This document shows, one piece after another, positions 6,286 to 12,929 of a stretch of 15,704 nt of DNA. The stretch is from contig DFXC01000152.1 in the NCBI GenBank assembly GCA_002383105.1, forward strand, positions 1,614 to 17,317. The letters are read 5' to 3'. Below the pieces are notes generated by a model. It worked only from the letters and a program-made list of their open reading frames with translations, was not told the DNA's origin and did no database searches. The position numbers and the translations under genes were made by a program. Origin of the DNA: Hyphomicrobiaceae bacterium UBA4118. GTDB lineage: Bacteria > Pseudomonadota > Alphaproteobacteria > Rhizobiales > Methyloligellaceae. Every line of letters starts with the position of its first letter. Within the stretch, counting starts at the first letter, position 1.

Positions 6286-7527
6286 ATGCGTACCGTTGCC
6301 CTTATTGCGCTCGCCTCGTGCGGCGTTTTCGGAGTAGCGCTTCCTTGCGCTGCGCAAAGCGGTACCGAGGCTGCTGCGCCCCGAACCGTTACCGTGGCGA
6401 AGCAAGCGAACCCTCGGCTGGTCACACCTCAGCTCCTCGCGCCGCCCCAAGCGCCGGCACCTGCCGCGCCTGAACCGGCGCAGGTGCAGGCCCCCTCGCC
6501 GCACCCGCAATCCGCGACCTTCGCGCCTGACCAGGTGTATGCGACGCCACAGCCGTTGCCCGCCCCCTTGGTCCCTGCGCAGGCCTCGTCGGAGCCGCAA
6601 GGCGGGTTCTCCTCGCCCGAGCGGCTGATGGATTGGATCTCCTCCTACCGCAAGCACCCGAGCCCGTCGCGCGTCCCCGCCGCGGTGCACGCCATGCAGG
6701 AATACGGTCTCCTCGCCGACGAGGAGAAGGCGTGGTTCTGCACCGGATTCATCGCCGGTGTGCTCGGCGACAACCAGAAGAACGGCGCGAGCCTGATCGC
6801 CAAGATGCTGCCCCTGCCCGACAAGGAGCAGGCGGTGATCATCAGGGCCATCGTCTATTCGGGCCGGCCCGACTGGCGGGAGCTGCTCGAGAAGGTCTCG
6901 CCGCGCATGCCGCTTCGCCGCCCGCTCATCGACGACTTCCTGCAAGGCAAACGTCCGACACTCATGGAGCTGCCGCTGACCGACGGGGGGGCACCTGGCA
7001 TCTACGCCCTGTGGGGCTATTACGTCGCCACCGGCCAGCACGAGCCCGTGGTCCGCATCATTCAGGCTCTGCAGTGGTCGCGGAACAAGGACGACGGCAG
7101 CTTCTCCTGGAAGAAGATGTTCTCCGGCTGGGGTGGTGATGCGAGCGCGGTCGAGAAGATCACGACTGGCGGCACCGCCAAATGGACGCTCGCTTCCTAT
7201 GCCGAGCGCGATCGCGCGCTGCTCGACCTCTACCGCGCCGAATATTACCGCCAGCCGGAAACCATTGCCCGGCCCCTGAAGGACGTGATCGAGGCTGCCC
7301 AGGACTTCGAGTCCGAGCGTATCCGCAAGGATCAGTTCGGCGCCATCGAGGACGCTCAGAAGAAGCAGATGACCAACGAGGCCGGCATGTCCAAGGGCGC
7401 GACCGCGGGCTCCATCGCCATCGCCACCGGCTGCGTGGCGGCGACCGCTCTCGGCCAGCCTGAGATCGCCATTCCGTGCGTGATCGGCGGCGCGCTCTAC
7501 ACCGGCGCCGTCAAGCTCTCGCACTGA
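6286..7527 (+). CDS. Exported protein of unknown function with proline-rich N-terminal region
   Basis: I do not recognise a named family. ATG 6286 is preceded by GGGGGAGGAAG at 6266-6276, and the 413 residues open with a signal peptide (MRTVALIALASCGVFGVAL, cut near CAA-QSG). A low-complexity Pro/Ala/Gln linker follows at about residues 40-105. The body (about 110-350) is helical and soluble, with motifs AVHAMQEYGLLADEEKAWF, FIAGVLGDNQKN and IYALWGYYVATGQHEPV. It resembles a helical-repeat scaffold but shows no clear TPR consensus. The C terminus carries a glycine/alanine-rich hydrophobic stretch (about 370-410: GATAGSIAIATGCVAATAL and so on) that could insert in a membrane. No catalytic motif is visible. 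A periplasmic or envelope place is likely. The preceding leader has the palindrome and hairpin described separately. A longer start at 6238 would hide the signal peptide and is unlikely. Confidence 0.8.
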   Translation: MRTVALIALASCGVFGVALPCAAQSGTEAAAPRTVTVAKQANPRLVTPQLLAPPQAPAPAAPEPAQVQAPSPHPQSATFAPDQVYATPQPLPAPLVPAQASSEPQGGFSSPERLMDWISSYRKHPSPSRVPAAVHAMQEYGLLADEEKAWFCTGFIAGVLGDNQKNGASLIAKMLPLPDKEQAVIIRAIVYSGRPDWRELLEKVSPRMPLRRPLIDDFLQGKRPTLMELPLTDGGAPGIYALWGYYVATGQHEPVVRIIQALQWSRNKDDGSFSWKKMFSGWGGDASAVEKITTGGTAKWTLASYAERDRALLDLYRAEYYRQPETIARPLKDVIEAAQDFESERIRKDQFGAIEDAQKKQMTNEAGMSKGATAGSIAIATGCVAATALGQPEIAIPCVIGGALYTGAVKLSH

Positions 7528-7548
7528 GAGTTCTCTCCGGAGGCTTAG

Positions 7549-7833
7549 CTACTCGGTGCTGCGTCGGATGATGTAGCCGACGAGGACGCCAAGGCCGAGC
7601 GCGAGGATGAGCGAGGCGGCGAGGTTGTCCTTCATGGCCTCCTCGGCCTCATGCGCCGCCTCGACGGCGACATTGCGGGCGCGCCCGAACTGGTCGGTCG
7701 CGTTTCTGCCCGCGCTCTGCGAGAGCTCATGCACATAGGCGCGCAACGTGTCGAGCTGGTCGTGGAGATCGTCGATATCGAGGTTCTTGACGAACCTCGC
7801 TGCCTTGCTCTCAGCCCTGGTCAGGCTCACCAT
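7549..7833 (-). CDS. Small membrane-anchored protein, YqjD/ElaB (DUF883)-like
   Basis: A 94-residue protein with the layout of the YqjD/ElaB family, inner-membrane-anchored proteins reported in E. coli to bind ribosomes in stationary phase. An amphipathic helical region (about residues 8-60, including DIDDLHDQLDTLRAYVHEL) is followed by an alanine/glutamate-rich stretch. One C-terminal membrane helix, LAASLILALGLGVLVGYII, ends in RRSTE, much as in the family. GGAGG at 7841-7845 lies seven bases before ATG 7833 and fixes the start; the longer ATG at 7878 has no such site. The gene is convergent with the exported protein ending at 7527 and lies downstream of the TerB-like gene on the same strand. 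Family assignment rests on layout and the C-terminal motif, not on a profile search. Confidence 0.75.
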   Translation of the reverse strand: MVSLTRAESKAARFVKNLDIDDLHDQLDTLRAYVHELSQSAGRNATDQFGRARNVAVEAAHEAEEAMKDNLAASLILALGLGVLVGYIIRRSTE

Positions 7834-7931
7834 TTGCGATCCTCCGCTGCATCCGCCGAACGCCCGCCTGACCCTCATGCACCGAGCACAGCTTCATAAC
7901 AGCTTGGCGTGGCTTTGCGTTCCGCAGCAGC

Positions 7932-8345
7932 TCAAAGCACGAGGTTGCGCGCCCTGATGCCCCGTTCGATCGCCGCCGAGGTGAGCTTGTCGAGTTCGAG
8001 GCTGTCGCGCAGCAGGTCGAGGAAGCGCATCTCCTCGGGTTTCACGTTGAGGTCGGCGGCGGCCACTTCCAGCGCCACGGCGTAAGCCGTCTCGCGGATC
8101 TTTTTCGGCAGCGCGCTTCGGATGAGTATGAGCACGCGGTCGAGCCCGCCGTCCTCGCTCAACACCTCGCCGCAGGCCTGGGCGGTCTTGACCAGCTTCT
8201 CCTGGTCGAAATCGGCGAAGATCGGCAGGTTGGACACGAGCTCGCCGATGCGGGCGAGCTCGGCGTCGCTCATGGCGCGGTCGACGACCGACATCGTGAC
8301 CATCGCATAGATCAGGGCGGCGTGATGGTCCAACGGCTGGGTCAT
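7932..8345 (-). CDS. TerB-like (tellurite resistance protein B fold) protein
   Basis: A 137-residue all-helical cytosolic protein. The helices YAMVTMSVVDRAMSDAEL, ILIRSALPKKIRETAYAVAL and VAAADLNVKPEEMRFLDLL match the TerB domain pattern, in which pairs of helices carry D-x-x-x-D/E-type acidic motifs. Isolated TerB-domain genes like this are common in rhizobia. No other ter genes (TerC, TerD) are near, so tellurite resistance should not be assumed. ATG 8345 was chosen because homology starts at MTQPLDHHAAL and a GAGAAGG tract precedes it; the longer ATG at 8471 adds a low-complexity lead. It is divergent from lysK, with about 200 bases between. Confidence 0.75.
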   Translation of the reverse strand: MTQPLDHHAALIYAMVTMSVVDRAMSDAELARIGELVSNLPIFADFDQEKLVKTAQACGEVLSEDGGLDRVLILIRSALPKKIRETAYAVALEVAAADLNVKPEEMRFLDLLRDSLELDKLTSAAIERGIRARNLVL

Positions 8346-8553
8346 GGCCCGACGCCTTCTCTTGTTCGCTGAAGCTCGAAGCGGCGCGACCGTAGGCAAT
8401 TGCAGCAACCCGGGCAAGCACGGAGTGGCTCGTTTCCCTGCCTTAAAAGGGTGATCGTGGTTTGGCGTCATGCTTGGAAATACTGGCGCGAGATAGAAAT
8501 CTGTGAAATTTGGAGGGCAGCAAATTCAACAACAACGCCCGACAGTTTCAACC

Positions 8554-10320
8554 ATGGCCCGCCCCCCCAGCGCCAAAACGCAAAGCGCTAAGACGCAAAG
8601 CGTCAAGACGAAAAGCGCCAAGACGCGCAAGCCGGAGCCGCAGGCGCAAGCGAGCATGCCTCACGCCAAGGAGGCGCTGGCCCGCAACGGGACCAAGCCC
8701 AAGGCGAAGCCAAGCCCCAAGATCGAGGTGAGCTCCGAGCTCCTGGCCCATGCCCATGTGAGCAAGGCCTGGCCCTTCGAGGAGGCGCGGAAGGTCTTAA
8801 GCCGGCTGAAGCGCATCCCCAAGCCCACCGGCGCCATCATCTTCGAGACGGGCTATGGGCCGTCCGGCCTTCCGCATATCGGCACCTTCGGCGAGGTCGC
8901 CCGCACGACGATGGTGCGCCACGCCTTCCGCGTGCTCACCGAGGACAAGGTGCCGACCAGGCTCATCTGCTTCTCCGACGACATGGACGGCCTGCGCAAA
9001 GTGCCCGACAACATCCCCAACAAGGAGATGGTGGCCGAGCATCTCGGCAAGCCGCTGACGCAGGTCCCCGATCCTTTCGGCGACCATCCAAGCTTCGGCC
9101 ACCACAACAATGCGCGGCTCAAGGCCTTCCTCGACACTTTTGGCTTCGACTACGAATTCCTCTCGGCGACCGAGTGCTACACCTCCGGGCGCTTCGACGC
9201 GGTGCTGCTCAAGGTGCTTCAGCACTACGACGCGATCCGCGACGTGATCCTGCCGACGCTGGGGCCGGAGCGCCGCGCCACCTACAGCCCCTTCCTGCCG
9301 ATCTCGCCCACCACGGGGCGCGTGCTACAGGTGCCGGTCATCGACCGCGATCTTTCTGCCGGCACGATCCTCTACAAGGACCCGGACAGCGGCAAGCTTA
9401 CGCAAGTTCCCGTGACGAGCGGCCATTGCAAGCTGCAATGGAAGGCGGACTGGGCCATGCGCTGGGCGGCACTCGGCGTCGATTACGAGATGGCGGGGAA
9501 GGACCTCATCGACTCGGTCCGCCTCTCCGGCCAGATCTGCCGCATCCTCGGGCGCCAGCAGCCGGAAGGCTTCAACTACGAGCTCTTTCTCGACGAGAAC
9601 GGCGAGAAGATCTCGAAGTCACGCGGCAACGGGCTCACCATCGAGGAGTGGCTCAAATATGCGAGCCCTGAGAGCCTATCGCTTTACATGTTTCAGAGCC
9701 CGCGCAAGGCGAAGCGCCTTTATTTCGATGTGATCCCGCGAGCGGTCGACGAATATGTCGGCCACCTCGCCGCCTATCCGAAGGAAGAGCCGGCGGCCAG
9801 GCTGATGAATGCCGTCTGGCACATCCATGAAGGCGCGCCGCCCGCGGCCGAGCTTCCCATCAGCTTTGCGCTTCTGCTCAATCTCGCCAGCGCTTCCAAC
9901 TCAGAGGATCGCGAGGTGCTGTGGGGCTTCATCCGCCGCTATGCGCCAGACGCCACGCCTGAGCAGCACCCGCTTCTCGACGAGCTCGTGGGTTACGCCA
10001 TCCGCTACTTCCATGACTTCGTGAAGCCGGCCAAGCGCTATCGCGCGCCCAGCGACAAGGAGCGCGCGGCGCTCATCGATCTCGATGCGCGTCTTGGCAA
10101 GCTGCCTAAGGCAGCGCTCGCCGAAGCGATCCAAGGAGAGGTCTATGCGGTCGGCAAGGAGCACGGCTTTGAGCCTTTGCGCGACTGGTTCGGCGCCCTT
10201 TACGAGGTGCTCCACGGCCAGACCCAAGGGCCCCGCTTCGGCTCGTTCGTCGAGCTTTACGGCATCCACGAGACCCGAGCGCTGGTCGCGAAGGCCTTGG
10301 ATGGAGCGCTGGCGAGCTGA
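8554..10320 (+). CDS. lysK: Lysyl-tRNA synthetase, class I
   Basis: Charges tRNA-Lys with lysine using ATP in the cytosol. This is the class I (archaeal-type) enzyme, found in only a minority of bacteria, among them alphaproteobacteria. Numbering from ATG 8554 (588 residues), the HIGH signature is PHIGTFGE with H108 and the KMSKS signature is KISKS starting at K352. [11 protein letters not shown] near residue 75 is the usual family opening. The C-terminal alpha-helical anticodon-binding part is complete to TGA 10320. The first ~70 residues are an unusual lysine/serine/proline tail that begins with four tandem SAKTQ-type repeats. The start is uncertain: GTG 8503 and ATG 8656 are in frame, and no candidate has a good ribosome site, although a GGAGGG lies at 8512-8517. 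With ATG 8656 the repeats would be untranslated. No class II lysS is in this window. Confidence 0.93.
   Translation: MARPPSAKTQSAKTQSVKTKSAKTRKPEPQAQASMPHAKEALARNGTKPKAKPSPKIEVSSELLAHAHVSKAWPFEEARKVLSRLKRIPKPTGAIIFETGYGPSGLPHIGTFGEVARTTMVRHAFRVLTEDKVPTRLICFSDDMDGLRKVPDNIPNKEMVAEHLGKPLTQVPDPFGDHPSFGHHNNARLKAFLDTFGFDYEFLSATECYTSGRFDAVLLKVLQHYDAIRDVILPTLGPERRATYSPFLPISPTTGRVLQVPVIDRDLSAGTILYKDPDSGKLTQVPVTSGHCKLQWKADWAMRWAALGVDYEMAGKDLIDSVRLSGQICRILGRQQPEGFNYELFLDENGEKISKSRGNGLTIEEWLKYASPESLSLYMFQSPRKAKRLYFDVIPRAVDEYVGHLAAYPKEEPAARLMNAVWHIHEGAPPAAELPISFALLLNLASASNSEDREVLWGFIRRYAPDATPEQHPLLDELVGYAIRYFHDFVKPAKRYRAPSDKERAALIDLDARLGKLPKAALAEAIQGEVYAVGKEHGFEPLRDWFGALYEVLHGQTQGPRFGSFVELYGIHETRALVAKALDGALAS
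8569..8628 (+). repeat. Four tandem 15-base repeats encoding S-[AV]-K-T-[QKR]
   Basis: Four consecutive units start at 8569, 8584, 8599 and 8614, each of the form AGCGCCAAGACGCAA with one to three changes. In the lysK frame they encode [15 protein letters not shown] and SAKTR. The unit length is a multiple of three, so changes in copy number would keep the frame. Confidence 0.85.
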
Positions 10321-10453
10321 GCCGCCTGGTCCTTCGAAGGACGGACCGTCCGCACAAATCTCTCGAAACTTGTCAGCGTATTGCGCGGACCGGATTCAGC
10401 ACGCCTTAGAAGATTTGTGACTATTTCTTCGGCACTCAACCCGGAGGAACCCC

Positions 10454-10684
10454 ATGACTGTGAAATACGTTCTCGCCGCCGCCCTCGTCCTTGGCTTTGC
10501 CGCGTCTGCCTTTGCCGCCGATGGCAGCCAGTTCGTCATCATCAAGGACAAGAACAAGCATTGCCGCATCATCCAGCAGAACATGGTGAGCGACGATCAG
10601 CTGACGATGCAGGTCGGCAAGCAGGGCTACCCGACCCGCGACGAAGCCAATATCGACGTCAAGGTGCTCTGCGACACCCCGTAA
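10454..10684 (+). CDS. Small exported protein of unknown function
   Basis: A 76-residue protein with a signal peptide (MTVKYVLAAALVLGFAASAF, cut at AFA-ADG) and a mature part of about 54 residues. Two cysteines, in KHCRIIQ and VLCDTP, could form one disulfide. The YPTRDEANIDVK segment resembles short periplasmic proteins that recur in Bradyrhizobium-like genomes and have no known function; this is from memory. GGAGG at 10443-10447 lies six bases before the ATG and supports the start. Two strong intrinsic terminators follow directly, so it probably forms a one-gene transcript, well insulated from downstream. The gap to lysK is 133 bases and includes a palindrome at 10329-10342 (GTCCTTCGAAGGAC). 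Confidence 0.85.
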   Translation: MTVKYVLAAALVLGFAASAFAADGSQFVIIKDKNKHCRIIQQNMVSDDQLTMQVGKQGYPTRDEANIDVKVLCDTP

Positions 10685-10696
10685 ACCATCTGACCG

Positions 10697-10720
10697 CGCC
10701 GCCCCCTTGAGCGGCGTTTT
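10697..10720 (+). terminator. Intrinsic terminator 1 after the small exported protein
   Basis: CGCCGC (10697-10702) pairs with GCGGCG (10711-10716) around an eight-base loop and is followed by TTTT. It begins 12 bases after the TAA of the gene ending at 10684. Confidence 0.8.
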
Positions 10721-10731
10721 GCATTTCTAAA

Positions 10732-10765
10732 GACGCGGATCAGGGCAGCCTGGTCGGCGTCTTTT
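10732..10765 (+). terminator. Intrinsic terminator 2, in tandem with the first
   Basis: GACGC (10732-10736) pairs with GCGTC (10757-10761). Inside, GATCAGG (10738-10744) pairs with CCTGGTC (10749-10755) around GCAG with one wobble, and TTTT then G and TTT follow. The long stem and T-run make this the stronger of the two terminators. Confidence 0.8.
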
Positions 10766-11019
10766 GTTTGCCACTAAAGGGGGTCTCGAATGGGCTTTGA
10801 GAAAGGAGATTTTCGAATGCTTCGGCCATCGGCCAGACCGACAACACTGCCGAGCAGTCGGCGGAGATGGGCAAGGCGAAAGGGATCCACAACGGCGAGC
10901 ACCAAGGAGAAACGCCTACCAGTCAGTCCGGGGAGGTGAGTGGTTCTCAGCCCCGACGAAGGACAAAGCTCCAAAGTGACGCGCACGGGTCCCGCGAGCC
11001 GTTGGGGGGGCTGAAGCCC
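10766..11019. other. Stretch without an intact gene, holding small-ORF remains
   Basis: Between the second terminator and the stop of the LprI-like gene no intact gene is apparent. The only coding-like signal is the broken small ORF at 10817-10979, described separately. From 10980 to 11019 I see nothing. Confidence 0.5.
10817..10979 (+). pseudogene. Remains of a small ORF with a good ribosome site but shifted frames
   Basis: AAAGGAG at 10802-10808 precedes ATG 10817 by eight bases. The frame opened by that ATG is a 40-residue arginine-rich text ending at 10939 and does not look natural. The next frame, entered one base later, reads ASAIGQTDNTAEQSAEMGKA and on to GEHQGETPTSQSGE. It has G or C at nearly every third position, the coding signature of this genome, but no start. 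Past about 10940 a third frame gives FSAPTKDKAPK and a stop at 10979. The simplest account is a small hydrophilic protein of about 53 residues with one base lost just after the start and a second shift later. No family is recognised. It could also be a chance arrangement. Confidence 0.35.
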
Positions 11020-11514
11020 CTAATGATCCAAGTCGCCGGCGATGGCGTGCATCTCGAGCGCGCGGCGACCGGTCTCGACCCGCATGCAGTCGCCGGCGGC
11101 GACCGAGGCGAAGGTGCCGCCTTCATAGAGCTTCTCCCAATAGTCGCATTTGGCGTCGCGGAATTGGATCCAGGTGCGCTGCGCCTCCTTGAGCGCCGCC
11201 GCCGCCCCCGGCTGATCCTTCAACCGGCTCTGTGCCTCGCCGTACCGATCGTTGAGGTACCCGTCCCAGATCTTCTGCTCGCGCGTGTGGCAGGCGACGA
11301 TGGTGAAGGTGTTGGCGCCCGGCGCGTCGGGGCAGGGGTCGGCGATGAGCCCAATGCAGTCGCTCATCTGCTTGAGCTCAGGCTCGCCCGCCGTGCGCTC
11401 GAGGCATGCGGCGATGGTGGCGCGCTCGGCGCTCGTCGGCTCGAACTCCGCTTGCGCCTGAGCGGCTCCTCTCGTGAGGAGAAGAAGCCCGAGAGCGATG
11501 GCGATGCGTTTCAT
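11020..11514 (-). CDS. LprI-like (DUF1311) exported protein
   Basis: A 164-residue secreted protein of the type annotated as lysozyme-inhibitor LprI family. The signal peptide is MKRIAIALGLLLLTRGAAQ with cleavage near AQA-QAEF. The mature part has six cysteines (in AACLE, SDCIG, DPCPD, VACHT, AKCDY and GDCMR), enough for three disulfides. The DUF1311 core is visible as LKEAQRTWIQFRDAKCDYW followed by TFASVAAGDCMRVETGRRAL. LprI from Mycobacterium inhibits lysozyme; most proteobacterial members are untested, so the activity is inference. ATG 11514 is set by the signal peptide, with GGGGATC just upstream; earlier in-frame starts lie within the repeat at 11528-11640. It runs the same way as the nuclease-fold gene upstream, so the two may share a transcript with the repeat between them. 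Confidence 0.82.
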   Translation of the reverse strand: MKRIAIALGLLLLTRGAAQAQAEFEPTSAERATIAACLERTAGEPELKQMSDCIGLIADPCPDAPGANTFTIVACHTREQKIWDGYLNDRYGEAQSRLKDQPGAAAALKEAQRTWIQFRDAKCDYWEKLYEGGTFASVAAGDCMRVETGRRALEMHAIAGDLDH

Positions 11515-11527
11515 GATCCCCAGCCCG

Positions 11528-11640
11528 TTGTCATCGCCCGGCTTGACCGGGCGATCCAGTAACCCCAGCCGGTGGCGATGCGATGAGCAGAGCGGCAGGT
11601 TTGGGGTTACTGGATTACCCGCTTTCGCGAGTAATGACAA
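11528..11640. repeat. Composite palindromic intergenic repeat (Bradyrhizobium-like type)
   Basis: The outer ends TTGTCAT (11528-11534) and ATGACAA (11634-11640) are inverted copies. Inside, ATCGCCCGG-CTTGA-CCGGGCGAT (11533-11555) is a perfect nine-base hairpin, and ATTACCCGC-TTTC-GCGAGTAAT (11614-11635) is another with one mismatch. Between them CCAGTAACCCCA (11556-11567) pairs perfectly with TGGGGTTACTGG (11602-11613). The whole unit can fold into a branched cruciform. I recall this GCCCGGCTTGACCGGGC...CCCGCTTTCGCGGG text as a frequent dispersed element of Bradyrhizobium and Rhodopseudomonas genomes. It occupies the gap between the nuclease-fold gene and the LprI-like gene. Confidence 0.85.
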
Positions 11641-11653
11641 AGGAGGAGGGGTC

Positions 11654-12415
11654 TTACTCCGCCCCGCGCCAAAGCCCGGCATGCTCTTGCTTGGCGGCTT
11701 GCGCGGCGTCGGCAAGCGGCGGCTCCGACGGCACGTTCGGCTCGGCCCAGCCTTGGCGCACCATCCAAGTGGAAAGGTCCGTGCCGGCCACGGTGCAGCG
11801 TGCGGCGAAGTCCTTCTGCTCCCCGCTCTTGGGCAGCTCGCAGGTGACGGCGCGGGTGCGGATCAGGTGCGTGAGCGCTCCTCGTGCCGCGGCCCCGCAC
11901 CGCCAGGGCTTGCCGTCTTTGCCTTTGCAGGTGGCCTCTGCGTCGCGGGCGGCGATGCCGACGAGCCTGATGACGACGCCGCCGGATTCGAGCGTGCCGC
12001 CGTCGCGCACCGTAATCTGGTAATAGAGCTTGGTCTTCGGAGGAGGCGTGGCGGCGACTGCGCCCTTGGCGTTCAGAGCGGCAATACGCTCGGCCTCGGC
12101 CTTCTCCCCGGCGAGGAGATGCCGCTTGCCCTCTCCCGTGCTTGGCAGGACGGCATGGGGAGACGCCTCAGGGGAGGCTGCCTGCGGCGGAGCCGAGGGC
12201 AGGGCGGCGGTCGGTGTTGATTGGAGCGGGGGCGGGGCGGGCTGTGCGGTAGGCGAAGCCGCAATCTGCGGCGGCGCAGGCTTAGTCCGCGATGAAATTT
12301 GCTGCCGCGCCCACCAGGCCTCTCCGAAGCCGACGGGGATCGTCACCAGCCACAGGAAGAAGACCATGACGGCAAGGCCGAGCAGGATCGAGAAAATCCG
12401 AGAGGCGAGTTCCAT
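11654..12415 (-). CDS. Membrane-anchored thermonuclease-fold (SNase-like) protein, probably catalytically altered
   Basis: A 253-residue protein with one N-terminal membrane helix (about residues 7-30, FSILLGLAVMVFFLWLVTI). A Pro/Ala-rich linker follows (about 45-95), then a C-terminal staphylococcal-nuclease-type domain (about 128-251). The domain is recognised from VVIRLVGIAARDAEATC, TDLSTWMVRQGWAEP and EHAGLWRG, which align without gaps to the DGDT, RLxGIDAPE, LVRQGWA and GLW motifs of bacterial thermonucleases. Against those motifs the calcium ligands appear lost: DGDT has become DGGT (G140) and D-A-P-E has become A-A-R-D (155-158). R150 and R206, equivalents of SNase Arg35 and Arg87, remain. 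Four cysteines (163, 173, 192, 207) suggest disulfides and a periplasmic domain. Substituted members like this may bind rather than cut. ATG 12415 opens directly on the membrane segment. Confidence 0.8.
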   Translation of the reverse strand: MELASRIFSILLGLAVMVFFLWLVTIPVGFGEAWWARQQISSRTKPAPPQIAASPTAQPAPPPLQSTPTAALPSAPPQAASPEASPHAVLPSTGEGKRHLLAGEKAEAERIAALNAKGAVAATPPPKTKLYYQITVRDGGTLESGGVVIRLVGIAARDAEATCKGKDGKPWRCGAAARGALTHLIRTRAVTCELPKSGEQKDFAARCTVAGTDLSTWMVRQGWAEPNVPSEPPLADAAQAAKQEHAGLWRGAE

Positions 12416-12535
12416 GTCGATCGGACACCTGACGCCGGAGAAAGCAGACCTCAGGCATCAGATGTCATAGATCGGGCCATTCTAGGGCCTCGCCAACCGA
12501 TTTCTGGATCAGGTTTCAACCGGCCAGCAGCGAAT

Positions 12536-12892
12536 CTAAGGGCCGCAAACCAGATTGCCGTTGATGTTCGTCAACGTATGATTTGGGCAGTTTTTAAAGT
12601 TCGCGGAGGTTTCCCAGGTCTGTCCGTCCACTCTTGTGCACCTCGCGGTCACTTTCCAGCCTTGCTGCTGCATGAGCTAGCAGCTTTGCAGGAAGCTGCC
12701 CGTGGCGGGTGGGATTTCCTCCGCTTCCTTGGGGGAAGCCTTTGCTAGCGATGGCGGAGTCGAACTTGGCGATGAAGGCCGGGAATTGCAAAACTGAGCA
12801 ATGAGCTGTTGATCGCCGAGCGTCTTCGCAGCCTTGCATTTGCTCTTGTCCTTGGCGACTGATACTGCTGCTCCGACGGAGTTCCGCAACAC
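12536..12892 (-). pseudogene. Cyanovirin-N-like (CVNH) exported protein, broken by an in-frame TAG
   Basis: One reading frame on the minus strand shows a likely CVNH domain interrupted by a stop. Before the stop it reads KDKSKCKAAKTLGDQQLIAQ and, after a Ser/Pro-rich part, PPATGSFLQSC. TAG then follows at 12679-12677. After it, in the same frame, come GWKVTARCTRVDGQTWETS and NCPNHTLTNINGNLVCGP, with a proper TAG at 12536. The G-S-(F/Y)-x-Q-S-C opening, the C-x-x-x-D-G-x-W-x-x-T-S middle and the I-N-G-N-L-x-C close are the pattern of CVNH sugar-binding domains, which occur in secreted proteins of Bradyrhizobium-like bacteria. No good signal peptide or ATG is seen upstream (GTG 12892 is the best candidate), so the 5' end may also be damaged. 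The family call is from motif memory. Confidence 0.5.
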
Positions 12893-12929
12893 TGCCCGAC
12901 ACCTGCCCACCTGACGTCTGACCCGCTGC

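Noticed and set aside
6250..7524. A 424-codon open frame on the minus strand opposite the exported protein gene
   Set aside because: It mirrors the plus-strand gene in GC-rich sequence. The plus strand has a signal peptide, ribosome site and coding third-position pattern; the minus frame is arginine/histidine-rich with no domain.
7932..8345. A tellurite-resistance (ter) operon
   Set aside because: Only one TerB-like gene is present, with no TerC, TerD or TerZ partner; single TerB-domain genes are common and not tied to tellurite.
8569..8628. Tandem repeats as a CRISPR array or origin iterons
   Set aside because: Units are contiguous 15-mers without spacers and are in frame with lysK; there are no cas or replication genes.
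10867..11562. A 231-codon plus-strand frame from MGKAKG into the LprI-like gene
   Set aside because: Only its first part has coding character (counted in the small-ORF remains); the rest is antisense to the signal-peptide-bearing LprI-like gene.
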